Position numbers and translations under genes: made by a program. The notes beneath the pieces were generated by a model. The model did not search any database. It saw nothing but the letters and a program-made list of their open reading frames with translations, and was not told the origin of the DNA. Positions 1 through 7,462 of a DNA stretch of 25,905 bases are shown piece after piece. Each line of letters opens with the position of its first letter. Within the stretch, counting starts at the first letter, position 1. The DNA is from Subdoligranulum sp. (GTDB taxonomy: Bacteria > Bacillota > Clostridia > Oscillospirales > Ruminococcaceae), in the NCBI GenBank assembly GCA_004555405.1, contig SFIE01000027.1, forward strand, positions 1-25,905, written 5' to 3'.

Positions 1-248
1 TTGCCTTTATCTTCAGCAATTTCTCTGCGAACAAAAAAGTGCAGAAACAGTTTATGCTCTGAGCATAACTCGTTCAGCTCATGCAGCTGTTGGCCGCAAG
101 CTTGATATTCTGCATTTGCATAAGCGGCATTGGCTTCATCCAGGATCTGCAGTGCGCTGCCTGTAAACACCTGCACATACAAAGCAGAAGCGAGTATGAG
201 CAACACCATTCCCAAAAGCAAAAATACAGCACCATAAATGCGTTTCAT
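1..248 (-). CDS. DUF4363 family small membrane protein (3' end cut by window edge)
   Basis: Reading the minus strand from the ATG at 248 gives an open frame of 82 codons with no stop before the window edge, so the C-terminus is missing. The protein starts MKRIYGAVFLLLGMVLLILA, one N-terminal membrane helix (about residues 4-24). A helical acidic/polar stretch follows, ending in HKLFLHFFVRREIAE. This is the layout of DUF4363 proteins (about 120 residues, single anchor, helical domain with a late aromatic motif). Its ATG overlaps the TGA of the DUF421 gene (ATGA, 4 nt), so the two are translationally coupled. DUF421-DUF4363 pairs are common in spore-forming Firmicutes. The molecular function is unknown. 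Family call is from pattern recognition, not a search. Confidence 0.7.
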   Translation of the reverse strand, partial: MKRIYGAVFLLLGMVLLILASALYVQVFTGSALQILDEANAAYANAEYQACGQQLHELNELCSEHKLFLHFFVRREIAEDKG

Positions 249-898
249 CGGCCTTCTCCTTTGGATTTTTTTATGGGGATCACCTGCAGATCGGTGCCGT
301 TTCCCAGCACCAGCAAAATTTCCGAGTCCTGTGCATAGCCTCTTGCCGCAAGCGCCTGCAAAAGCCATGTGTGCGAAAGCCCCAAATATTGCAGATTGTC
401 CTCAATCACACAGCCATCGACCAAAAGCGGCAGATAAAAAGGCGTTTCCTGATGGGGAAGAACGCTCAGCGAACCATCGGTTTCCACAATGGCCAGTGCT
501 GCTTCGCTGGGGGAAAACACGCCCTGGCCGCGCAGCGCCTTTAACAGATCGCTGATGCTCAGCCGCATTTCTCTTAAATTGTCCTGATCGATTTTTCCAT
601 CATGGATCACAGGAATGGGCTTGCCGGAAAGAAACCGCCCATAAGCCGGAATGCGAAACGCCAGTGCAGAGTTTAAAAGCTCCAGTGCGGTGATCAGCAA
701 AACCGGGATCAGACTGTAAAATACAGGCAGTGTGGGCTCTTCGATGCAGATAGAGGCAAGGTTAGAGATCATTACCGTGGTGATCAGCTCGGTAGGGGAC
801 AGTTCACCCAGCTGGCGCTTTCCCATAAAACGCACAGCCCAGCTGATCACAAGATAGATCAGCAGCGTTCGGGTAAAAAGAAAAAGCATGGTATTCAC
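245..898 (-). CDS. DUF421 (YetF/YrbG-like) membrane protein
   Basis: A protein of about 214-217 residues. The N-terminal third has three hydrophobic helices (about 4-22, 36-52, 60-82). Between the first two is the family hallmark region FMGKRQLGELSPTELITTVM. The rest is a soluble domain of the DUF421 type, including GRFLSGKPIPVIHDGKID and a conserved region around LRLSISDLLKALRGQGV. Two starts are possible: GTG at 898, only 2-3 nt after AAGGA, or ATG at 889, 11 nt after it; the SD favours neither clearly. Family members (YetF, YrbG, YdfR) are integral membrane proteins, and DUF421 proteins such as YetF and 2Duf have been linked to Bacillus spore inner-membrane properties and heat resistance. 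The gene overlaps the downstream DUF4363 gene and is divergent from the ger operon. A spore role is inference. Confidence 0.88.
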   Translation of the reverse strand: MNTMLFLFTRTLLIYLVISWAVRFMGKRQLGELSPTELITTVMISNLASICIEEPTLPVFYSLIPVLLITALELLNSALAFRIPAYGRFLSGKPIPVIHDGKIDQDNLREMRLSISDLLKALRGQGVFSPSEAALAIVETDGSLSVLPHQETPFYLPLLVDGCVIEDNLQYLGLSHTWLLQALAARGYAQDSEILLVLGNGTDLQVIPIKKSKGEGR

Positions 899-908
899 CG
901 TCCTTTTG

Positions 909-937
909 TGTTAGCGGGCAGCCGATGGGGCATACTC
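909..937 (+). promoter_or_regulatory. Possible forespore (sigma-G/F-like) promoter for the ger operon
   Basis: TGTTA at 909-913 and CATACTC at 931-937, separated by 17 nt, resemble the relaxed GHATR and CATNNTA elements of forespore sigma factors. The position is right for the GerAA start at 962, and no good sigma-A promoter is visible in the short divergent gap. The match is partial, so this is only a candidate. Confidence 0.25.
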
Positions 938-961
938 ACGATAGGAAATGGGGGAAACGAT

Positions 962-2413
962 ATGGATGAAGCCTTTAGTCGTGAACTGTCACAGAACCAG
1001 GAGTGGGCTAAACAAACATTTGGCCGATCCGCCGATTTTTATGCAAAGCCACTGCAAATTGGCAGAATCGAATGTTGTTTAATGCTGTTTGATGGCCTTT
1101 CCAGCGTGGAAAAGCTGTGGCAGATCCTGCTTAGATATCTTGCAGACGAATGCAGCTTTCGCAAGGGAGAGCAGCTCTTTGATCATATTCTGCATGGCTC
1201 AGCGCTTCCGGTAGAGCCGCAGACCATAACACAAAAACAGCAGGCTGCCGAAATGCTCACATCCGGCTTTGCGCTGCTGTTTATTCAGGGCTGTGCGCAG
1301 GCGATCGCGGTTTCGGTGCAAAGTATGCAGTTTCGTTCGGTGCAGGAGCCCTTGGCTGAAGGAGAAATCCGCGGCTCACGAGAAGGGTTTACGGATATGC
1401 TGCGCATCAATTTAAGCCTTTTGCGCCGTATTGTCCGCAGCCAGACTCTGGTGATGCAGGTACGATCGCACCAGGGGCGAACACACACGGAATATGCTGT
1501 GTGCTATGACAGTGACTATGCCGATCCAAGGCTTGTGCAGCGTGTACAGGAAAAGCTGCAAAAGGCATCCCTGCCGTTTTTATTTGACAGCTCTTACTTT
1601 GTGCCGTTTTTGCACAGGCACTGGCAGGGGATCTTTCAGCCGGTGAGCTATACCGAGCGGCCCATTGTGGCGGCAGCCCGCCTGTGCGAAGGAAAAATTG
1701 TGGTTTTGGTGGGCGGCAGCCCGTTTGCGTTGGTGATCCCCGGTTTCTTTGCGGAAAATTTTGAAAGCCTGGATGACTATGCCTTTCCAGCCTATTTTAC
1801 AGCCATCAGCCGTGCGCTGCGCTATATTGCATTTGCGGCCGCAGTATTTTTGCCGGGATTTTATGTAATGGCAGTAAGCTTTACACCTGAAATTATGCCG
1901 CCGATTCTTTTAAAAAGCGTTTTAAAAGGGGCCAATCAAACACCGCTCAGCGCATTGGCAGAAATGCTGCTGGTGCTGTTGATATTAGAAATCGTTCGGA
2001 TCGCCGGGCTTAAAATGCCCCGCAACACTTCGGGCAGTGTGAGCCTTGTGGCTGCAATCGTGATCGGCAGCGCCGGTGTGGAGGCCGGGCTTCTTTCTTC
2101 GCCGCTGCTGCTCTGTGCGGCCACAGCGGCGGTGGCGCTGTATACACTGCCTAAACTGTACGAGCAAATCGTTTTGCTGCGGTTGGCGGTGCTGCTGCTG
2201 TGCGGCTGGCTTGGGCCCGTTGGGCTGGCAATGGGAATGATGCTGATCACAAGTTCGATCTCCCGGGCAGATGGGGAAGGCCTGCCCTATCTGTTCCCGC
2301 TTCATCCGGCTTGCTCCGGCGCACTGCGCGATGGCTTTGTGCGTATGCCATGGCCGATTTTGGCAAAAGATCCGTTCACCTTAAAAAACAGCCGAAAGGG
2401 GAAAAAACTATGA
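962..2413 (+). CDS. gerAA: Spore germination receptor subunit A (GerA family)
   Basis: A 483-residue protein of the GerA/SpoVAF family (family length about 480-540). The N-terminal half (about 1-280) is soluble and carries the family signature in the form EIRGSREGFTDMLRINLSLL followed by RRIVRS. The C-terminal half is membrane-embedded, beginning around DYAFPAYFTAISRALRYIAF, with later helices containing the conserved EIVRIAGLKMP and VIGSAGVEAGLLSSP segments. I chose ATG 962 because GGGGGA lies 7 nt upstream; a GTG at 908 in the same frame has no SD and would overlap the candidate promoter. It is the first gene of a three-gene ger operon, overlapping the B gene by ATGA. GerA-type receptors sit in the spore inner membrane and sense small-molecule germinants. 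The ligand cannot be predicted. Confidence 0.92.
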   Translation: MDEAFSRELSQNQEWAKQTFGRSADFYAKPLQIGRIECCLMLFDGLSSVEKLWQILLRYLADECSFRKGEQLFDHILHGSALPVEPQTITQKQQAAEMLTSGFALLFIQGCAQAIAVSVQSMQFRSVQEPLAEGEIRGSREGFTDMLRINLSLLRRIVRSQTLVMQVRSHQGRTHTEYAVCYDSDYADPRLVQRVQEKLQKASLPFLFDSSYFVPFLHRHWQGIFQPVSYTERPIVAAARLCEGKIVVLVGGSPFALVIPGFFAENFESLDDYAFPAYFTAISRALRYIAFAAAVFLPGFYVMAVSFTPEIMPPILLKSVLKGANQTPLSALAEMLLVLLILEIVRIAGLKMPRNTSGSVSLVAAIVIGSAGVEAGLLSSPLLLCAATAAVALYTLPKLYEQIVLLRLAVLLLCGWLGPVGLAMGMMLITSSISRADGEGLPYLFPLHPACSGALRDGFVRMPWPILAKDPFTLKNSRKGKKL

Positions 2414-3360
2414 AGCGATCCGCGCAGGAGAGCCTATTGATCTGCGCATTGGCCGATCTAATGCTGTACCGTGCGTTTCAGGCACCCAGCGCACAAAGCG
2501 CACTGCTTGCGTTTCCAGCTGCGGCAGCCGTGGGAATGCTGCTTTGCGGGGCGCTGCGCCGGTGGGGGCTTTCTGCACAGCAAAATGTGCTGTATCCGGC
2601 ACTGCTGATGGGATATGCGGCCATCAGCTGTGTGCAGCTTTATTGCCTATTTGAAAAAACAGAAGCTGACCCTTTAGGCCGCTTATGGAAACCGATCCTT
2701 TTGTTGGGTTTTGCGGCTGTTTTGCCGGGAAAAACCAAAGAGGCGTTTTCTGTTTCGGCAAGGCTGCTGCTGTGGGGAGCAGGTGCTGCCGGGGTTCTAT
2801 TTTTACTGGCAGCAATGCCCAATATGTATTTATCAGCCCTTTCTGTGCAAACTGGCCGGGAATTGCGGCAAAGCGCTGCGGCGGCATTGTGCAGCCTGTC
2901 ACTGCCGCTTCCCGAGTATGTAATGCTTACCGACAGCAGTCTGCAAAAGCTGCCGAACAAGCCGGTCTGGCTGCCGGTGCAGCTTTGTGCGCTGCAGGCG
3001 CTGCTGCAGCTGATGGTGGAACTCACATTTGGAAGGCAGGGAACAGAATTTACACTGGCCGGGTATGAAACCACGCAGATAGGTGTTTTATTTAGCCTGA
3101 AAAGGCTGGAAGCTTTACAGATCGCGATCTGGCTGTGCCTTTTGATCTATAGGATGCAGTTTATAACGGTACTCTTACTGAATCGAACGAAAAAACGAGA
3201 GAAAACGATTTTTGCAATCGTGGCTTCAGCCGTGGTTTATCTGGTGCTGGTTTTAACTGTGCAAAACCGCACATGGATCTTTGCCGGTTATGAATGCTTG
3301 GTCGTGCTGGCAATATGCATTTCTCTTGCAGGGGGAAAATACCGATGCAAAACAAAATGA
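2410..3360 (+). CDS. gerAB: Spore germination permease-like subunit B (divergent GerAB)
   Basis: A 316-residue, very hydrophobic protein with about nine or ten predicted membrane segments. It overlaps gerAA by 4 nt (ATGA) and has AAAGGGG 8 nt upstream. GerAB proteins are APC-superfamily spore permeases of about 360 residues with ten helices that take part in germinant recognition. Position in the operon, topology and a late segment FSLKRLEALQIAIWL, which resembles the conserved Arg-Asp...Trp stretch of the family, support the call. The N-terminus is diverged from standard GerAB and the protein is about 40 residues short, so the assignment rests largely on operon context. An unrelated polytopic membrane protein would be the alternative. 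Confidence 0.68.
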   Translation: MKRSAQESLLICALADLMLYRAFQAPSAQSALLAFPAAAAVGMLLCGALRRWGLSAQQNVLYPALLMGYAAISCVQLYCLFEKTEADPLGRLWKPILLLGFAAVLPGKTKEAFSVSARLLLWGAGAAGVLFLLAAMPNMYLSALSVQTGRELRQSAAAALCSLSLPLPEYVMLTDSSLQKLPNKPVWLPVQLCALQALLQLMVELTFGRQGTEFTLAGYETTQIGVLFSLKRLEALQIAIWLCLLIYRMQFITVLLLNRTKKREKTIFAIVASAVVYLVLVLTVQNRTWIFAGYECLVVLAICISLAGGKYRCKTK

Positions 3361-4217
3361 TCAAAAAGGTTTTTGTGCTTATGTCGATCTTGCCGCTTTC
3401 CGCCTGCGGCAGCACGATGCAGGAAAGTGATATGATCCAAAGCGCCTATTTTTGCGCCAATGAATCCGGATATCGCTGCGTTTTGCAATCTTACGAAGAT
3501 ATTGCAGCACAGGCAAGCGGACAAACACTGCATGAATGCTGGCAGGCAGCTTCGCAGCAGATCCAAAACCCTGCGGCGTTTGGCTTGATGGACTCGGTTT
3601 TGATCGGCAAGGGGCTTTTCTATACAGATGTGGTTCAAATTGCCGATCTGCTTCAAAACGAGGAGATCCGTTTTCCCGCATTGGAGGTCTATTATACGGA
3701 AAATGGGGATATTTCTGCCAATAATACTGTAAAGGGAACTCGCATTACACATATAAAAAACGACGGCAATTCAATTGTTCTTCCGTCATCACGGCAAGAC
3801 GGCTGTGTGCTTTTGCAAAAGGATCAAGCGGTGCGGATCGATGGCACAAAAGCGGCTTTTGCAATGCTTCTGGCAGGCGAAAGCGCAGAGTTTTCAGCCA
3901 AAGTTTCCTATCATAACAGCGAATGGCAGGTCACATCCGGCTGCACGGATTGGTATGTGCAGGCAGACACGGCAAAACAGGCGCTTCTTTGCGTGCAGCT
4001 CTGCTTTGCGAAAGGCATCAACCTGCAAACCGGCCAGAGCATGGGCAATGCCCAGTGTGCGGCACTCGAAAAAATACTTGGCACCGAACTGAAAAATACC
4101 CTTGCACTGACTGGCCCGCTGCCGTATGGGATCCCGGCACGGTTGAAGTTGCAAATGCCCGGGCTTTCGCCGGATGTGCAGATCCAATGCGCTGTGCATC
4201 TTTCAAAATCTATATAA
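3345..4217 (+). CDS. gerAC: Spore germination lipoprotein subunit C (GerAC-like)
   Basis: A 290-residue secreted lipoprotein. The N-terminus MQNKMIKKVFVLMSILPLSAC is a type II signal peptide with lipobox LSAC; Cys21 would be lipidated. I chose ATG 3345 because GGGGGA lies 8 nt upstream and it gives a compact signal peptide. The gene starts 16 nt inside gerAB, so it is translationally coupled. GerAC proteins (usually 370-400 residues) are peripheral inner-membrane lipoproteins of the germinant receptor. This one is about 80-100 residues short, mainly in the N-terminal domain. The C-terminal part (about 150-285) keeps an alternating helix/strand pattern ending in LKLQMPG. Family assignment relies on lipobox plus operon position more than on sequence motifs. 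Confidence 0.7.
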   Translation: MQNKMIKKVFVLMSILPLSACGSTMQESDMIQSAYFCANESGYRCVLQSYEDIAAQASGQTLHECWQAASQQIQNPAAFGLMDSVLIGKGLFYTDVVQIADLLQNEEIRFPALEVYYTENGDISANNTVKGTRITHIKNDGNSIVLPSSRQDGCVLLQKDQAVRIDGTKAAFAMLLAGESAEFSAKVSYHNSEWQVTSGCTDWYVQADTAKQALLCVQLCFAKGINLQTGQSMGNAQCAALEKILGTELKNTLALTGPLPYGIPARLKLQMPGLSPDVQIQCAVHLSKSI

Positions 4218-4238
4218 AATGCGGTAAATTTCCGCGTG

Positions 4239-4269
4239 CTGCCCCGGTGTATGCCGGGGCAGACTTTTT
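4239..4269 (+). terminator. Rho-independent terminator of the ger operon
   Basis: A perfect 9-bp GC-rich stem (CTGCCCCGG at 4239-4247 with CCGGGGCAG at 4254-4262) and 6-nt loop are followed by ACTTTTT. It lies 22 nt after the gerAC stop and separates the ger operon from sipL-spoIVA. A weaker hairpin (GCGG 4221-4224 / CCGC 4232-4235) precedes it. Confidence 0.85.
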
Positions 4270-4284
4270 GCATACAGGCATTGG

Positions 4285-4292
4285 CATAAAAT
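4285..4292 (+). promoter_or_regulatory. Candidate mother-cell sigma-E/sigma-K -10 element upstream of sipL
   Basis: CATAAAAT at 4285-4292 differs at one position from the sigma-E -10 consensus CATACAHT, and CATAAAATA also fits the sigma-K pattern CATANNNTA. It sits 53 nt before the sipL ATG. Both downstream genes encode mother-cell proteins, so a sigma-E promoter is expected here. I see no clear -35 element at the right distance, hence the low confidence. Confidence 0.3.
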
Positions 4293-4345
4293 ACCCGCCG
4301 GGGAAATATAGATTTCAAAAACGCAAGTGAAGGGAGAACCGCTGA

Positions 4346-5848
4346 ATGGACCTGAAGGTTTTTAAGGATACATTTACTTCTCTTGGGTGCCGCTGGGAGG
4401 GACGGGCTGAGATCCCCATTGACACGGAACTGCTGATCCCGGATTACCTTCCACCGGTGTTTAAAGTGGTCAAGTGTATGTTTTATCTGGTCGTTTTGCA
4501 AAAAGGCATTGCGGGCAGCCGCCTTCGGCTGGAAGGCTATCTGCGCTGCACCGTTCTGTATCAAAGCGAAGAACAGGGATTGTGCCAAACCGAACAAAAA
4601 ATTCCCTTTGAAAAAATGCTGGAGCTGCCGCAGGCGGAATTTTCGGCAAGCAGGGTCAGCGTAAGCGGCAGCGCCGAATACAGCAACTGCCGTGCGGTGA
4701 ACCAGCGCCGCATGGAGGTGCGCGGCGCGTACATTGTGCAGGCAGAGTTGTGCCCCACAAGGGAATGCGAGTTGGTCAGCTCGCTGGCAGGCGGAGGCGT
4801 TGAGCAGCTGCAAAGCCGTTTTGGCCTGCTGCGGAACCTTTCCAATCTGGATAAGCTGATGACCAACGAAGAAACTGTGCATTTGCCGGAGGATCTTGGC
4901 TGTGTGATCGAAATTTCCGGATATGGCGAAGTAGAGGAATGCCGGCTGCTGGGCGGCAAAGCCGTGGTGAAGGGCCGCACAGAGGTGCAGCTCGTGTATA
5001 CGCGCAGGGAAAACGAAAACATTGAAAATCTGTCGGTGACGGTGCCGTTCAATCAAATCCTGGATTTTGAGTCGATCAATGAATCCAGCCTTTGCAGCGC
5101 CGTGGTGGAAACCGTGGGATGCTCTTTAAACGCTGAGCAGGAAGAAGAATCCGTTACGGTCACATCGCTTTTGCGGCTATCGGTATACGAGCAAGCCGAA
5201 GGCTGTGCGGTGCAGGATGCCTTTTCCACACAATATGAAACACAAACCGAGTATGAAACATTGGTCTGTGCCCAGCTTGCCGATAGGATCTCGCTGCAGC
5301 TGGCATGTACAGGGCAAATCCTTTTGCCGGAACCGGATGCCGTTTATATCGGCTGCTTCACCGCAGCAGGGCCGCTGCATATACAGACAAAGGGCGATAA
5401 AGCGGTGGGCGAGGGCATGGTAACGCTGAATCTGATTTATAAAAACAGCATGGGCGAATATATGTGTACCGAGCAGGAGCTTGCTTACTGCCTGCCGCAG
5501 GACTATCCCGGCCCCGGCGAGCAATACAGCTTTGACGGCGGCGTGCAGGTGTGCGGTGTGCAATGCCGACAAAACGGAAACGAAGTGCAGGCCGAGGTGC
5601 GCCTGCAGGCCAACGGGCTGCTGATGCGGGCCTGCAGCCATAAGCTGCTGGCAAATATAGAATGCGGCGAGGAATGGCCGCAGGCCAAAGAGATTGCGCT
5701 GCGCATCTATTTTGCCCACGCGGGCGAACAGGTGTTTGAAATTGCCAAACGCTATCATGCCTGTGCTGCCGCTGTGCAGCAGTGCAATGGGCTGGAAGCA
5801 CCCGTGCTGGAGGCCGACAGGCATATCCTGATTCCAAAAGCCAACTAA
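4346..5848 (+). CDS. sipL: SipL-like spore coat morphogenesis protein (DUF3794/SPOCS repeats + LysM)
   Basis: A 500-residue protein. Three repeated beta-rich DUF3794 (SPOCS) units can be picked out at about 38-135, 188-285 and 318-425. A C-terminal LysM-like domain at about 455-498 reads AGEQVFEIAKRYHACAAAV, then N-G-L and a terminal ILIP. This layout matches SipL, which binds SpoIVA through its LysM domain and tethers the coat to the forespore in Clostridioides difficile. The gene lies directly upstream of spoIVA (gap about 15 nt), which supports partnership. The start ATG 4346 has AGGGAG 9 nt upstream. It is rich in cysteine (23 of 500), unusual for a mother-cell protein. DUF3794 proteins outside SipL exist, but LysM plus neighbour make SipL the best call. 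Confidence 0.85.
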   Translation: MDLKVFKDTFTSLGCRWEGRAEIPIDTELLIPDYLPPVFKVVKCMFYLVVLQKGIAGSRLRLEGYLRCTVLYQSEEQGLCQTEQKIPFEKMLELPQAEFSASRVSVSGSAEYSNCRAVNQRRMEVRGAYIVQAELCPTRECELVSSLAGGGVEQLQSRFGLLRNLSNLDKLMTNEETVHLPEDLGCVIEISGYGEVEECRLLGGKAVVKGRTEVQLVYTRRENENIENLSVTVPFNQILDFESINESSLCSAVVETVGCSLNAEQEEESVTVTSLLRLSVYEQAEGCAVQDAFSTQYETQTEYETLVCAQLADRISLQLACTGQILLPEPDAVYIGCFTAAGPLHIQTKGDKAVGEGMVTLNLIYKNSMGEYMCTEQELAYCLPQDYPGPGEQYSFDGGVQVCGVQCRQNGNEVQAEVRLQANGLLMRACSHKLLANIECGEEWPQAKEIALRIYFAHAGEQVFEIAKRYHACAAAVQQCNGLEAPVLEADRHILIPKAN

Positions 5849-5863
5849 AGGGGAGGAAGCATG

Positions 5864-7339
5864 ATGGAGCATGAACAGCTGTATCGCAGCATTGCCGAGC
5901 GTACCGGCGGCGATATTTATATCGGGGTGGTTGGGCCGGTGCGAAGCGGAAAAAGCACATTTGTGAAAAAACTGGCAGAACTTGCTTTTTTGCCTGCGAT
6001 CCATGAGGAACTCAGCCGAAGCCGCGCACGCGATGAACTGCCGCAATCCGCTGCCGGGCGCACAATTATGACGACTGAACCAAAATTTATCCCTGAAAAA
6101 GCAGTCACGGTCAAGCTGGAAGGCGGCGGGGCGTTCCGGGGGCGTGTGATCGACTGCGTGGGCTATATGGTGGAGGGTGCCTTGGGAAGTGAGGAAAATC
6201 AGGAGCCCCGTATGGTAAAAAGCCCCTGGTTTGAAGAAGAAGTCCCGTTTGAACTGGCCGCCGAAACCGGCACACGCAAAGTGATCACCGAACACGCCAC
6301 GATTGCGGTGGTGGTCACCACCGACGGCACCATCAGCAATATTCCCCGGGAAAAATATCTTCCGCCCGAGCGGCGCGTAATCGCAGAATTGAAAGCAGCG
6401 GCAAAGCCGTTTGTGATCCTTCTGAACAGTGCCGAAGCGCAAAGCAGTGCCTGCAGTGCTTTGGCAGCACAAATGGAAAAGGAATATGGCCACGCAGTGC
6501 TTCCCGTAAACTGCGAAACCCTCACGCGGGAGCAGATCGATTCCGTGCTGGAAAGGCTTTTGTATGATTTCCCGATCTGTGAAATCTGCTATAAAATGCC
6601 CCTATGGGTCACCATGCTGGAAAAAGGCCACTGGCTGCAGCAGGAGCTGTATTCCGGGCTGCTGGCACAGGCCGAAGGCATGAGCCGTATGCAGGATGCC
6701 GTATTGGGCGAGGCTGCGCTTGAATGCCCGAATGTGCAGATGTGCCGGGTGGTGGGCATGGATCTTTCCTGCGGGGTGGTCACCATGGAGCTTACCCTGC
6801 ATCAAGAGGTATTCTATCGCATTCTCGAGGAATGCACCGGCCTTGAAATTGGCGATGAGGCCGGGCTGGTGCCCTGCATTGTGGAGCTGGCCCGTGCCAA
6901 AAAGGCCTACGATAAGGTGCGCAGTGCCTTGGAACAAACCGAAGCCACCGGCTATGGCATCGTGATGCCCTCACTGGAAGAGCTGGCGCTGGAAGAGCCG
7001 GAGATCATCCGGCAGGGCGGAAAATACGGGGTACGCCTGCGCGCCAGCGCCCCCTCGATCCACATGATGAAGGCCACCATTGAAACCGAGATCGCGCCTA
7101 TCGTTGGCAGCGAGCGCCAAAGCGAAGATCTGGTTACCGGTCTGCTGAAGGATTTTGAAAACGATCCGCTTAAAATCTGGGAATCCAACATTTTTGGAAA
7201 AAGTCTGCATGAACTGGTAAACGAAGGGCTGCAAAGCAAGCTGCTGCATATGCCGCAAGAGGCCCGCCTGCGCTTGCAGGAAACCGTAGAGCGCGTGATC
7301 AACGAGGGCTGCTCCGGCCTGGTATGTATCATTATCTGA
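5864..7339 (+). CDS. spoIVA: Spore coat basement-layer ATPase SpoIVA
   Basis: A 491-residue protein that aligns along its whole length with Bacillus SpoIVA (492 residues): AERTGGDIYIGVVGPVRSGK at the N-terminus, then DELPQSAAGRTIMTTEPKF, DCVGY, TTDGTI, EPEIIRQGGKYGVRLRASAP and a C-terminus ending INEGCSGLVCIII. Walker A is GPVRSGKS. SpoIVA binds and hydrolyses ATP to polymerise on the outer forespore membrane as the coat platform. I prefer ATG 5864 over 5861 because it puts the Walker Lys at residue 30, as in B. subtilis, and gives 7 nt spacing from GGGGAGG. It is co-transcribed with sipL. The protein carries 12 cysteines, several of them in the C-terminal two-thirds. Confidence 0.97.
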   Translation: MEHEQLYRSIAERTGGDIYIGVVGPVRSGKSTFVKKLAELAFLPAIHEELSRSRARDELPQSAAGRTIMTTEPKFIPEKAVTVKLEGGGAFRGRVIDCVGYMVEGALGSEENQEPRMVKSPWFEEEVPFELAAETGTRKVITEHATIAVVVTTDGTISNIPREKYLPPERRVIAELKAAAKPFVILLNSAEAQSSACSALAAQMEKEYGHAVLPVNCETLTREQIDSVLERLLYDFPICEICYKMPLWVTMLEKGHWLQQELYSGLLAQAEGMSRMQDAVLGEAALECPNVQMCRVVGMDLSCGVVTMELTLHQEVFYRILEECTGLEIGDEAGLVPCIVELARAKKAYDKVRSALEQTEATGYGIVMPSLEELALEEPEIIRQGGKYGVRLRASAPSIHMMKATIETEIAPIVGSERQSEDLVTGLLKDFENDPLKIWESNIFGKSLHELVNEGLQSKLLHMPQEARLRLQETVERVINEGCSGLVCIII

Positions 7340-7382
7340 AAAATCCGTTTAAACCGGCAATCACAGAAAATGCCCGCTGTAC

Positions 7383-7428
7383 AAAAAAGATCCGCCTATT
7401 CCCCATAAAAAGGGAAGGGCGGATCTTT
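7383..7428 (-). terminator. Terminator of the minus-strand glycosyltransferase gene (possibly bidirectional)
   Basis: AAAGATCCGCC at 7386-7396 pairs perfectly with GGCGGATCTTT at 7418-7428, with an inner TTCCC/GGGAA pair. On the minus strand the hairpin is followed by a T run (7388-7383), so it ends the glycosyltransferase message. On the plus strand only TTT follows; it may still stop spoIVA transcripts, which converge here. Confidence 0.85.
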
Positions 7429-7462
7429 GCCTGTCTATACAGAAAAAGCCGTTTTACAAAAA

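Noticed and set aside
908..961. GTG start for gerAA at 908
   Set aside because: The ATG at 962 has a clear SD (GGGGGA) while the GTG has none and coincides with the candidate promoter.
4218..4345. Possible riboswitch between gerAC and sipL
   Set aside because: The fold is explained by a simple terminator; no conserved aptamer core is visible.
3911..5056. Long antisense open frame opposite gerAC/sipL
   Set aside because: It lies opposite two supported genes, has no RBS or family features, and its residue composition (His, Phe, Gln rich) is typical of a frame shadow.
5177..6493. Long antisense frame of 438 codons opposite sipL/spoIVA
   Set aside because: It is fully covered by conserved genes on the plus strand; its length results from low stop-codon density opposite biased codons.
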